Shown here in pieces: positions 41,475 to 49,672 of a stretch of DNA of 64,000 bases. The position numbers and the translations under genes are program-made. The DNA is taken from the NCBI GenBank assembly GCA_963803245.1, contig CAWDLI010000015.1:417364-481363 (forward strand), given 5' to 3'. This DNA is from JACVRW01 sp963803245 (GTDB taxonomy: Bacteria > Actinomycetota > Thermoleophilia > Solirubrobacterales > Thermoleophilaceae). Below the pieces are notes generated by a model. That model was not told the DNA's origin and ran no database searches. It saw nothing but the letters and a program-made list of their open reading frames with translations. The stretch's first letter is position 1. Every line of letters begins with the position of its first letter.

Positions 41475-42889
41475 AAGCCGCCGCCCTTCGCCGTCACTGG
41501 TGGGTAATTCTTCTCTGCGTGATAGCGGCCGCCAGCGCCGCCTACGCGATCGGTCTGCTGCGATCTCAGACGTCAACGGCCGAGTCCGTGGCGATCGTCT
41601 CGGCCGGCGTGATCAGCGGCGGCCCCGGCGCCGTGGACCAGAGCTTCCGGCTCGCCGGCGACTACGGCAGGAGCATTCCGAGGGACGACGCCATCCTCGA
41701 GTACGTCGAGCGCCAGTCCGGCGTACCGGCCCGCGGGAAGATCCAGGCGCAGAGCGAGACGCGCAGCTCCCTGCTCGACCTCAGCTTCACGGCCTCCGAC
41801 GAGAGCTCCGCGCTCGCGGGCGCCAGGACCCTCACCAGCGCCGTCGCCGGCGACGCGCCGGTGTCCTCGGCGATCACCCCCGACTCGCTGACGGTCGTGG
41901 ACGCGCCGAGCACCGCGCAGGAAGGGCCGGACGGGTTCACCGCCACGGTCGTGCTGCTGACCAGCTCGGGCGGCGGCCGCCTCGGCCCCGGCTATGGGGA
42001 CCAGGCGGTGAAGCTCGGGCCCTCCTACGCGTCCAGCATCGCTGATGACGCCCAGGTGCTGCGCTTCGTCGCGAAGCGGCTCGGCACCACGGTGGACGAG
42101 GTGGATGACCACGCGACGGTCAAGAACGACAAGGACACCTCGGTCCTGCGCATGCAGTATCGCGCCGGCGACGACGACGAGGCCGAGAAGGGCGCATGGG
42201 CCATGGCCGATGCGGTCACGGGCCCGTCACCGGTCACGAACGCCATAGAGGCCGGCACGATCGCGCTCGTCCGCAAGGGCCAGGCGGAGTCTCCGTCGGC
42301 TGCCCCGGGCGTGACGCTGCCCGTGGGCGCGCTGCTCGGACTCTGCCTCGGCATCGTCCTGATGCTCGCGCTCGAGCGAGCCGATCCTCGCGTGGACGAC
42401 CCGGAGCAGCTCGAGGAGGAGTTCCGCTGTCCGTCGATCCTGATCGACGAGGTGGTCCCGTCGATGGCCGCCGCTCTGCTCGAGCGCTGGTCGGTCCTGA
42501 CCGGCAGAGACAGTCCCACCGTCGCGCTGATCCCCGCCTCGCCCGACCTCGAGTCCGCCACCGCGGGACTGGCCAGCAAGCTCGTGTCGCAGGCGGGTGA
42601 GGTCGGAGAGGGCCCGAATGCCATGACCGTGGGCATCCGCCTCGTGATCGGGCGCTACCCCGGCGCGGACCTCTCGGGAGCCTCGCTCGCCGCGTCCAGC
42701 GACGGCGTCGTGCTCGTGACCACGCAGGGCTCCGGGCTCGACAGCGTGCGCGCCACCCGGCAGGCGCTCGAGCGGTTCGAGGCGCCCCCGCAGTGGACGG
42801 TGTTGCTCACGCGCTCCGGGGCCCGTGCACTGGCTCGTGAGCAGACGGCGCCGCCCGCCGGCCGGCCGGTGGGCGCTTCACGGGTGTGA
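41471..42889 (+). CDS. Wzz-like chain-length regulator with duplicated outer domain and degenerate kinase domain
   Basis: 472 residues from ATG 41471, overlapping the previous stop (ATGA). Helix 1 is at about residues 9-28 and helix 2 at about 280-300, the Wzz/polysaccharide co-polymerase layout. The segment between contains two similar copies of about 95 residues: YGRSIPRDDAILEYVERQSG and YASSIADDAQVLRFVAKRLG begin them, each ending in a valine-rich strand (SLTVVDAP, TIALVRKG). The cytosolic part (about 310-472) resembles a BY-kinase/ParA fold (VALIPASPDLESATAGLA, GVVLVTTQGSGLDSVRATRQ) but the Walker A lysine is absent, so it should not bind ATP normally. It probably sets polymer length together with the Wzy protein downstream. 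Confidence 0.75.
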   Translation: MKAAALRRHWWVILLCVIAAASAAYAIGLLRSQTSTAESVAIVSAGVISGGPGAVDQSFRLAGDYGRSIPRDDAILEYVERQSGVPARGKIQAQSETRSSLLDLSFTASDESSALAGARTLTSAVAGDAPVSSAITPDSLTVVDAPSTAQEGPDGFTATVVLLTSSGGGRLGPGYGDQAVKLGPSYASSIADDAQVLRFVAKRLGTTVDEVDDHATVKNDKDTSVLRMQYRAGDDDEAEKGAWAMADAVTGPSPVTNAIEAGTIALVRKGQAESPSAAPGVTLPVGALLGLCLGIVLMLALERADPRVDDPEQLEEEFRCPSILIDEVVPSMAAALLERWSVLTGRDSPTVALIPASPDLESATAGLASKLVSQAGEVGEGPNAMTVGIRLVIGRYPGADLSGASLAASSDGVVLVTTQGSGLDSVRATRQALERFEAPPQWTVLLTRSGARALAREQTAPPAGRPVGASRV

Positions 42890-44424
42890 GCGTCTCCTTC
42901 GGCGGGGGCCGACATCCCGCCGAGCTGAACGCGCCGGACCAGCCGCTGCGGCGACGCGACCTGTCGCGTGACGTACCCGCCCCGCGGCTGATCCTCCGCG
43001 CATACGCGGTGGGCGCCGCGATCGTGGTGGGCGCGGCCGGCGGCGTCGATCCGATTGCCGGCGTGGCCGCGCTCGCGGTGGCCGCCTTTGGCGCACTCGC
43101 CATCTACAGGACCGACATCGCGGCCCTGACGCTGGTGGCGCTCGTCCCGATTCTCTCGGGAGTCCACCGAGGGCTGCCGGTCCCGGGCTTCCGGCCCACG
43201 GAGCTCCTGATCGGAGTGACGTCCGCGCTCATCCTCGTCGCGGCGGATCGCCGCCGGCGGGTCCCCTGGCGCACATTCGACTGGCTCGCGCTCGCCTACG
43301 TGATCGCCACGGCGGCGCTCGGCTCGTTCGACCTGATCGAGCGCGGCGCCGGCTTCACCTGGGACAGCGTGGGCAAGATGGCGGGACCGCTCCAGTTCTT
43401 CCTGCTCTACCGCGCCGTGGCCGTGGCCCTGCCCACGTGGGAGGACCGCCGCCGCGCCCTCCAGCTGGTGCTGCTGGCCAGCGTGCCCGTGGCGCTGCTC
43501 ACGCTGATGCAGCAGTTCGGCCTGCTCGGTGTGCGCGACCTGATGGTGGACCTCACCGGCACCGACATCTACACCGCCCAGCTAGGGGCCGGTGAGACGC
43601 CTCGTGCCACGGGCCCGTTCCCGCATTGGCACCAGCTGGGCGGATACCTCCTGCTCGTGATCCTGCTCGGCATCGGCCTCCAGTTGCTCGCGCGCAACCG
43701 GGTCCTGCCGAAGTGGGCGATCATCTCGATCCTCGCCGTCGACGCCGCGGCCCTGGTGCAGACCGTGACCATCGCCGCGATCTTCGGCGCGATCGGCGGG
43801 ACGATCCTGCTCGGGTACTGGATGCACCGGCTCCGCCCCGTGATCAACGGAGTGCTGATCGCCGCCGTCCTGGCGGTCGTGTTCGCGAGCCCGGTGATCG
43901 TCCAGCGGTTCGAGCAGCAGTGGGTGAAGGCGCCGGGCGACGCCACGAGCCCCCTCGTGCCGAACACGCTCGACTACCGCTGGCAGGTGTGGAGCGAGGA
44001 GTACTTCCCCGCGCTCAAGGGCCACTGGCTCACCGGGTACGGCCCTGACCCGCCCCCGGGCCTTCGCTTCGGATTCTCGGAATCGCTCTACATCGAGCTG
44101 ATTCTCCGCGGGGGGCTCCTCCTGCTCGCGGTCTACGCGGCGATGACGGTGGCCCTCTGGGGCTTCGCCCGCCGCGCGATGCTGAGCGAGTCGCTGGAGC
44201 CTGAGGAACGCGTGGTGGCGTCCGTGCTCGCGGCCACCCTCATCCTGCTGCTGCTGATCCACGTGATCGAGCCCTACTTCCTGGACAGCGGGCCGCCGCA
44301 CGTGCTCTGGAGCCTCGCCGGGCTCGTGGCCGCCAGCGCGGCCGGCGCGCGCGGATCGCTGCGCCGGCGCAGTCGCCGGGAGGGGCTCATCGCATCCAGC
44401 CGGCTCGGGTACGGCGAGACCTGA
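42886..44424 (+). CDS. O-antigen polymerase/ligase family membrane protein (Wzy/WaaL type)
   Basis: 512 residues from GTG 42886 (GTGA overlap). About eleven hydrophobic segments are seen, with a large outer loop near residues 330-390 containing RWQVWSEEYFPALKGHWLTG, which is the usual Wzy_C (PF04932) region with the conserved arginine and a following GYGPDPP. ATGPFPHWHQLGGYL is another conserved outer turn. It polymerises flipped repeat units or transfers chains to an acceptor; the neighbouring Wzx and Wzz-like genes support the polymerase choice. The crotonase gene starts at its last base (TGATG) but belongs to another pathway. Confidence 0.83.
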   Translation: MSVSFGGGRHPAELNAPDQPLRRRDLSRDVPAPRLILRAYAVGAAIVVGAAGGVDPIAGVAALAVAAFGALAIYRTDIAALTLVALVPILSGVHRGLPVPGFRPTELLIGVTSALILVAADRRRRVPWRTFDWLALAYVIATAALGSFDLIERGAGFTWDSVGKMAGPLQFFLLYRAVAVALPTWEDRRRALQLVLLASVPVALLTLMQQFGLLGVRDLMVDLTGTDIYTAQLGAGETPRATGPFPHWHQLGGYLLLVILLGIGLQLLARNRVLPKWAIISILAVDAAALVQTVTIAAIFGAIGGTILLGYWMHRLRPVINGVLIAAVLAVVFASPVIVQRFEQQWVKAPGDATSPLVPNTLDYRWQVWSEEYFPALKGHWLTGYGPDPPPGLRFGFSESLYIELILRGGLLLLAVYAAMTVALWGFARRAMLSESLEPEERVVASVLAATLILLLLIHVIEPYFLDSGPPHVLWSLAGLVAASAAGARGSLRRRSRREGLIASSRLGYGET

Positions 44425-45329
44425 TGGACGGCGGGAGCGCCGCGCCCTCGACGCTCACGTACGAGGTCACGGGGCGGATCGCCCGCATCACGCTGGACCG
44501 CCCGGAGCGCGGCAACGGGATCACGCTCGACACGCCGCGCGAGCTGGCCGAGTGCGTGGAGCGGGCGAACCTCGATCCCGCCGTCAGCGTGATCGCGCTG
44601 GCCGGGAACGGCCGCGGGTTCTGCGGGGGCTACGACCTCGCGGCGGCCGAGAGGTCCGGCGCTCTCACCAGCGATGGACCTCCCGGCTCGCCACTCGATC
44701 CGGCGGTTCAGGCCGGCAACCACGACCCGGACGGGGTCTGGGATCCGGTCGTGGACTGGCAGATGATGAGCCGCAACCTGCGCGGGTTCATGAGCCTGTT
44801 CCACTCCGACAAGCCGACGATCTGCAAGGTCCACGGCTTCTGCGTGGCCGGCGGAACGGACCTCGCCCTCTGCTGCGACCTGCTGGTGATCGCCGACGAC
44901 GCCCGCATCGGCTATCCGCCCGCCCGCGCCTGGGGTGTGCCCACCTCTGCGCTGTGGGCCTTCCGCACCGGCGACCAGCGCGCCAAGCGGCTGCTGTTCA
45001 CGGGGGACCTGATCAGCGGTCGCGAGGCGCTCGACTGGGGGCTCGCGATCGAGGCGCCGCCGGCGGCTGAGCTCGACGAGCGCTTCGAGAGCCTGGTCGA
45101 GCGGGTGGCGCTGACCCCGGTGAACCAGCTCGTGATGATGAAGCTGCTCGTGAACCAGGCGCTCTATGCGCAGGGGCTCCAGGCCACGCAGACGCTCGGG
45201 GTCTTCTTCGACGGGGTGGCGCGGCACACCGAGGAGGGCTACGGCTTCCAGCGCCGGGCCGCAGAGGCGGGCTTCAAGGAGGCCGTGCGCGATCGCGACC
45301 GGCCCTACGGAGACATGAAGCCGGACTAG
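44424..45329 (+). CDS. Enoyl-CoA hydratase/isomerase (crotonase) family protein
   Basis: 301 residues from ATG 44424. ITLDRPERGNGIT near the N-terminus, ALAGNGRGFCGGYDL (first oxyanion-hole block, about residue 65) and KPTICKVHGFCVAGGTDLALCCD (second block, about residue 135) are typical; the acidic residues of true hydratases are hard to place, so isomerase or other activity is possible. YPPARAWGVPTS and GREALDWGLAIE complete the fold. Acts on acyl-CoA in the cytosol. Translationally coupled to the polymerase gene by overlap, though no functional link is evident. Tail-to-tail overlap of four bases with the methyltransferase at 45326. Confidence 0.82.
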   Translation: MDGGSAAPSTLTYEVTGRIARITLDRPERGNGITLDTPRELAECVERANLDPAVSVIALAGNGRGFCGGYDLAAAERSGALTSDGPPGSPLDPAVQAGNHDPDGVWDPVVDWQMMSRNLRGFMSLFHSDKPTICKVHGFCVAGGTDLALCCDLLVIADDARIGYPPARAWGVPTSALWAFRTGDQRAKRLLFTGDLISGREALDWGLAIEAPPAAELDERFESLVERVALTPVNQLVMMKLLVNQALYAQGLQATQTLGVFFDGVARHTEEGYGFQRRAAEAGFKEAVRDRDRPYGDMKPD

Positions 45330-46081
45330 GAGCGCGTCATGACGCGCCGCTTGACCGAGCGCATGCCGGCCACGGCGAACGAGCGCAGCGAGCGCTTGGT
45401 CTCGAGCGTGAGGGTGCGCGGCTCACCGGGAGCCTTCTTCGCCCAGCCCCACCAGCCGTCCTGAATCCGCAGCTCCGTGAACGACGGATGCTGCTTGACG
45501 ATCAGCTCGAACACGGCACGCAGGTGCGGCTCGCCCCGCTCGGCGGCCGACATCGGCGCCACCTCCGTCACGCCGACCGTCTCGTGGCCCACCGACGAGT
45601 AGGTCCAGTCCAGGTCGTCCATCAGGAGCCACCCGCCGGGGCGCAGGAGCTTCTCGACAAGCAGCACCGCAAGGCCGTCGGTGGTCCAGTTCTTGGCTCC
45701 GTCGAGGTAGCAGAAGTCGTAGAGCGGCTCGCAGTTCCCCGCGGCGTCGGAGCGTGCCTGGATCTGCTCCTTGAGGAACCACGTGTACGTGCTGAAGCGC
45801 CGGTCCACGGTCACGAAGCTGCCCAGGCCGATGCGGTCGAGCAGCTCCTCCGCGGTCGGGTCCTCGAAGGTCACGGCCGAGGACTCCACGGTCGTGACGG
45901 TGCCGCCGCCGTTCGCCTGGAGAGCGGCGGCGATGTACGCGCTCGATACGCCGTGCGCGGCTCCCAGTTCGAGCACCACCTCCGGCCTCGTGCGCCGGAC
46001 GTGGTCGTAGACGATCCGGCCCTCCTCCGGCGACATGAACGGCACGCCCTCCACGGCGGCCGCGACCTGCTCGAACTCCAC
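45326..46081 (-). CDS. Class I SAM-dependent O-methyltransferase
   Basis: 251 residues from GTG 46081, directly after the TAG of the VOC gene. VVLELGAAHGVSSAYIAAAL (about residue 38) is the SAM-binding motif, TVTTVESSAV the acidic strand end, YDFCYLDGAKNWTTDG and GGWLLMDDLDW give the DxD-like metal site of catechol/caffeoyl-type O-methyltransferases (PF13578-like). The C-terminus is basic. Substrate unknown. It sits downstream of the atp operon and the VOC gene with no gap, so it may be expressed with them. Confidence 0.78.
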   Translation of the reverse strand: MEFEQVAAAVEGVPFMSPEEGRIVYDHVRRTRPEVVLELGAAHGVSSAYIAAALQANGGGTVTTVESSAVTFEDPTAEELLDRIGLGSFVTVDRRFSTYTWFLKEQIQARSDAAGNCEPLYDFCYLDGAKNWTTDGLAVLLVEKLLRPGGWLLMDDLDWTYSSVGHETVGVTEVAPMSAAERGEPHLRAVFELIVKQHPSFTELRIQDGWWGWAKKAPGEPRTLTLETKRSLRSFAVAGMRSVKRRVMTRS

Positions 46082-46852
46082 CTAAGGGTCGATCTCGCCC
46101 TCGAAGAGCGCGAACACCGCGCCCTGAGGGTCGGAGGCCACGAGGAACCGCCCGGCGGGGATCGGCACGGGCGGCACGATGACCGCGCCGCCGAGACCCG
46201 GTATCTGGGCGGCGGCGCCATCCAGGTCGGCGATCGTGAAGTAGGCGAGCCAATGGGGCGGTGCGCCGGCGTTCGGCGGGAGCGGCATGAGCCCGCCGTT
46301 CAGGCCGTCGCCGTTGTAGATGCCCCAGTAGGGCGGCTCCTCCGAGGCAACCTCGAACCGCCACCCGAAGAGGTCCGTGTAGAAGGTGCGCGCGCCGTCC
46401 ACGTCGGCGGCGTTCAGCTGGTTCATCGTGAGCGACCCGGGGTCGTTGACCAGCTCCGCCCCGGCCTGCCGGCCCGCCTGCCAGACCGCGAACACGGCTC
46501 CCTGCGGGTCCTGGAGCACGGCCATCCGTCCCACGTCCATCACGTCGAACGGTCCGGCCAGCACGGCGGCTCCGAGCTCGCCGGCCCTGGCCGCGGCGGC
46601 GTCGGCGTCCTCCACCGACACGTACGAGAGCCACGCGGGCGGTCCGGCGTTCTCCGGCGAGGGCTGGTGAAGCCCCGCCACGCGCTTGCCGTCCTTCTTG
46701 ACGAGCGTGTAGGTGCCGCCCTCGGGGAGCGGCACGTCCTCCCAGTCCCAGCCCAGCAGCGCCGCGTAGAAGGCCTTCGCGCCGCCCGCGTCGCTCGTGA
46801 GCAGCTCCACCCAGCTGAACGTGCCGGGTGCGAATTCGCTGCGCTCTCCCAT
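46082..46852 (-). CDS. Two-domain VOC (glyoxalase/bleomycin-resistance-like) protein
   Basis: 256 residues from ATG 46852. Two VOC modules are visible: GTFSWVELLTSDAGGAKAFY to DPQGAVFAVWQ (residues 10-125) and LTMNQLNAADVDGARTFY to DPQGAVFALFEGE (140-252). Each has the beta-alpha-beta-beta-beta order and FYAALLGW or FYTDLFGW. Metal ligands of true glyoxalase I are not clearly kept. Homologues are widespread in actinobacteria and mostly uncharacterised. It begins four bases after the atpC stop, so read-through transcription from the atp operon is likely. Confidence 0.82.
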   Translation of the reverse strand: MGERSEFAPGTFSWVELLTSDAGGAKAFYAALLGWDWEDVPLPEGGTYTLVKKDGKRVAGLHQPSPENAGPPAWLSYVSVEDADAAAARAGELGAAVLAGPFDVMDVGRMAVLQDPQGAVFAVWQAGRQAGAELVNDPGSLTMNQLNAADVDGARTFYTDLFGWRFEVASEEPPYWGIYNGDGLNGGLMPLPPNAGAPPHWLAYFTIADLDGAAAQIPGLGGAVIVPPVPIPAGRFLVASDPQGAVFALFEGEIDP

Positions 46853-46856
46853 GTGC

Positions 46857-47276
46857 TCAGTCCTTCGATTCGACCTTGAGAAATGCCTCGTAACGGCGGA
46901 TCTCGCGCTCAGCGCGGGAGCGCTCCTCGGAGTCCTCGTCAGCGCGCTCGGCCGCGTCGCGTGCCTCCTGCAGACGCGACTCGAACGCCCCGCGGTCGAG
47001 GTCCTCGGGCGCGATCGCCTCCTCCACCAGCACGAGCGCCGTGTTGTCCACGACCTGGAGGTAGCCCTCGCCCTGGGCGAAGCGCACGATCTCGGAGTCC
47101 GAGCGATAGAGCCGCAGCTCGGTCGGTTCGAGCATCGCCATCAGCGGCGCGTGGTTGGCCAGCACGCCGATCGACCCGATGGTCGTGCGGGTGGACAGCA
47201 TCTCCACCTCTTCCGCGAACACCTGGCCCTCGGGGGTGAGGACCTCGACGGGGAACTTATTCCTCGCCACCCTCAT
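46857..47276 (-). CDS. atpC: F-type ATP synthase epsilon subunit
   Basis: 139 residues from ATG 47276, overlapping the end of atpD by 20 bases. FPVEVLTPEGQVFAEEVEML and GSIGVLANHAPLMAML form the N-terminal beta sandwich that contacts gamma and the c-ring; the C-terminal two thirds of the helical domain is strongly charged (ARDAAERADEDSEERSRAER), where the inhibitory helices lie. It is the last gene of a complete atp operon. Part of the central stalk, coupling rotation to catalysis. Confidence 0.93.
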   Translation of the reverse strand: MRVARNKFPVEVLTPEGQVFAEEVEMLSTRTTIGSIGVLANHAPLMAMLEPTELRLYRSDSEIVRFAQGEGYLQVVDNTALVLVEEAIAPEDLDRGAFESRLQEARDAAERADEDSEERSRAEREIRRYEAFLKVESKD

Positions 47277-48720
47277 CCTTCCCGCGCACCGACTCGATGA
47301 CGTCGTCGATGGTGCCCTTCAGCAGGAACGCGCGCTCGGGCACGTCGTCGTGCACACCCTCGATGATCTCCTTGAACGAGCGGACCGTGTCGGCCACCTG
47401 CACGTACTTGCCCGGGAGGCCGGTGAACTGCTCGGCCACGAAGAACGGCTGCGACAGGAAGCGCTCGACCTTCCGCGCCCTCTGGACCGTGACCTTGTCC
47501 TCGTCCGACAGCTCGTCGATGCCGAGGATGGCGATGATGTCCTGGAGCTCCTTGTAGCGCTGAAGGATCTCGCGGACCTGGTTCGCGACCGCGAAGTGCT
47601 CCTCGCCCACGATGTCCGCCTTCAGGATCGTGGAGGTGGAGTCCAGCGGGTCGACCGCCGGGTAGATCCCCTTCTCCGAGATCGCCCTCGACAGCGTCGT
47701 CGTGGCGTTGAGGTGGGCGAACACCGAGGCGGGCGCCGGGTCGGTGAGGTCGTCGGCAGGCACGTAGATCGCCTGGACCGAGGTGACCGAGCCCTGCCGG
47801 GTGGACGTGATCCGCTCCTGCAGCTGGCCCATCTCCGTCTCGAGCGTTGGCTGGTAGCCCACCTGCGAGGGCATCCGGCCGAGCAGCGCCGACACCTCGG
47901 AGCCCGCCTGCACGAAGCGGAAGATGTTGTCGATGAAGAGCAGCACGTCCTGGCCGCCCTGCTCGCGGAAGTACTCCGCCATGGTCAGGCCGGTCAGCGC
48001 CACCCGCATGCGGGCGCCGGGCGGCTCGTTCATCTGGCCGAACACGAGCATGGTCTTGTCGATCACGCCGGACTCGGTCATCTCGACCCAGAGGTCGTTG
48101 CCCTCGCGCGAGCGCTCGCCCACGCCGCAGAAGGCGGACAGGCCGCCGTGCTCCTGGGCGATGTTGTGGATCAGCTCCTGGATGAGCACCGTCTTGCCCA
48201 CTCCGGCGCCGCCGAACAGGCCGACCTTGCCGCCCTTCACGTACGGCGCGAGCAGGTCCACGACCTTGATCCCGGTCTCGAAGATCTCGCGGGTCGGGAT
48301 CAGGTCCTCCACGCTCGGCGCGGGCCGGTGGATGGGCCAGCGCTCCCCCTCCTCCACGTCGCCGGCGTTGTCGATCGTCTCGCCGAGCAGGTTGAAGATG
48401 CGCCCCAGCGTCACGTCGCCCACCGGGACGGTGATCGGACCGCCCGTGTCGCGCACGCGCGTGCCGCGCGCGAGGCCGTCCGTCGCGTCCATGGCGACCG
48501 CGCGAACGCGCTCGTCGCCCAGGTGCTGCTGCACCTCGAGCACGAGGCGATCGTGGTCCTTGTCGTCGTCGAACTCCACCTCGAGGGCGTTGTTGATCTC
48601 GGGGAGGTGTCCCGTGAAGGCGACCTCCACGACCACGCCCTGGACCTCCTCGATGGTCCCGACGCTCTCCTTCTCGGTGTCGCGGCTCTCCTGCTGCTGG
48701 GTTTCGGTTCCGGCTTCCAA
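47257..48720 (-). CDS. atpD: F-type ATP synthase beta subunit
   Basis: 487 residues. The P-loop GGAGVGKTVLIQEL (about residue 170), GERSREGNDLW with the catalytic glutamate of the ERxxE type, LLFIDNIFRF (Walker B), ALLGRMPSQVGYQPTL and the DELSDED region (DELSEED equivalent) are all intact. The N-terminus has a 20-residue Glu/Gln-rich extension before the usual GxVVxV strand. Catalytic subunit of F1, making ATP from ADP and phosphate with the alpha subunits. Confidence 0.96.
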   Translation of the reverse strand: MEAGTETQQQESRDTEKESVGTIEEVQGVVVEVAFTGHLPEINNALEVEFDDDKDHDRLVLEVQQHLGDERVRAVAMDATDGLARGTRVRDTGGPITVPVGDVTLGRIFNLLGETIDNAGDVEEGERWPIHRPAPSVEDLIPTREIFETGIKVVDLLAPYVKGGKVGLFGGAGVGKTVLIQELIHNIAQEHGGLSAFCGVGERSREGNDLWVEMTESGVIDKTMLVFGQMNEPPGARMRVALTGLTMAEYFREQGGQDVLLFIDNIFRFVQAGSEVSALLGRMPSQVGYQPTLETEMGQLQERITSTRQGSVTSVQAIYVPADDLTDPAPASVFAHLNATTTLSRAISEKGIYPAVDPLDSTSTILKADIVGEEHFAVANQVREILQRYKELQDIIAILGIDELSDEDKVTVQRARKVERFLSQPFFVAEQFTGLPGKYVQVADTVRSFKEIIEGVHDDVPERAFLLKGTIDDVIESVRGKDEGGEE

Positions 48721-48749
48721 AATCGTCTCCTTGATCTAAGTCCTTCGGG

Positions 48750-49670
48750 CTATCTGAGCCCTTCGGCCCCCGCGACGACCTCCATGATCTCCTGCGTGAT
48801 CTCGGCCTGGCGCTGGCGGTTGGCCGCGAGAGTGAGGTCGTCGATCAGCTCGGCGGCATTGTCGGATGCGTTGCGCATGGCGCTCATGCGGGCGCCGTGC
48901 TCGGACGCCGTCGACTCGAGCAGCGCCCTGAAGATGGATATCTCGACGTAGTCGGGCACGAGCCTGGCCAGGATCTCCTCGGGATCCGGCTCGTAGTCCC
49001 ACAGCGCGCGCGAGTGGCGGCCGTCCCCGTCGCCGTCGCCCGAGTCGCCCTCGTCGTCGTCCTCGTCGCCCCCCAGGATGTCGGCCTGCTGCAACGGAAG
49101 CAGCGTCTCGAGGCGCACCTCCTGGGTCACGGCCGAGATGAAGCCGTTGTAGATGATCTCCACGCGGTCGACCTTGCCGTCCACGTAGGCCGCCGCCAGG
49201 CCGTCGGCGATCGTGCGCGCGTCGGCGAAGGCCGGGCGGTCCGTGAACCCGGTCCAGGTGGCGCCGGTCTCGAGCCCGCGGAACCGCAGCGACGACTCGC
49301 CGCGGCGCCCGGAGGCGTACCAGAGCACCTCCTTGCCCTCGTTGCGAAGCGTGGCTGCCCGCCGGTTGCCGGCGCGCATGATCTGGGAGTTGAACGGCCC
49401 GGCCAGCCCGCGATCGCCCGTCACGAGCAGGATTCCCACGACCTTCGGGTCCTCGCGCTCCAGGAGGATCGGCATGTTCGGGATGTTCCCCGCGGCCTCC
49501 GAGGCGCGCCGCGTCATCCGCCGGAGCGCGTCGGCGTACGGGCGCAGCGCCTCGATGCGCTGCTCCGCGCGCCGCAGGCGGGCGGCGGCCACCATCTCCA
49601 TCGCCCGCGTGATCTTGCGGATGTTCTTGACCGACGCGATGCGGCCCCGGATGTCCTTCAGGTTGGCCAT
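48750..49670 (-). CDS. atpG: F-type ATP synthase gamma subunit with acidic insertion
   Basis: 306 residues from ATG 49670. LKDIRGRIASVKNIRKITRAM at the N-terminus and SEHGARMSAMRNASDNA near the C-terminus are the two long helices of the rotor shaft; TGDRGLAGPFNSQI is the globular-domain signature. Near residues 197-216 there is an acidic stretch (GGDEDDDEGDSGDGDGDG) where E. coli has only a short DDDD turn, making it longer than common forms. The neighbouring alpha subunit is also unusually acidic. The rest of the operon order is canonical. Confidence 0.95.
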   Translation of the reverse strand: MANLKDIRGRIASVKNIRKITRAMEMVAAARLRRAEQRIEALRPYADALRRMTRRASEAAGNIPNMPILLEREDPKVVGILLVTGDRGLAGPFNSQIMRAGNRRAATLRNEGKEVLWYASGRRGESSLRFRGLETGATWTGFTDRPAFADARTIADGLAAAYVDGKVDRVEIIYNGFISAVTQEVRLETLLPLQQADILGGDEDDDEGDSGDGDGDGRHSRALWDYEPDPEEILARLVPDYVEISIFRALLESTASEHGARMSAMRNASDNAAELIDDLTLAANRQRQAEITQEIMEVVAGAEGLR

Positions 49671-49672
49671 CG

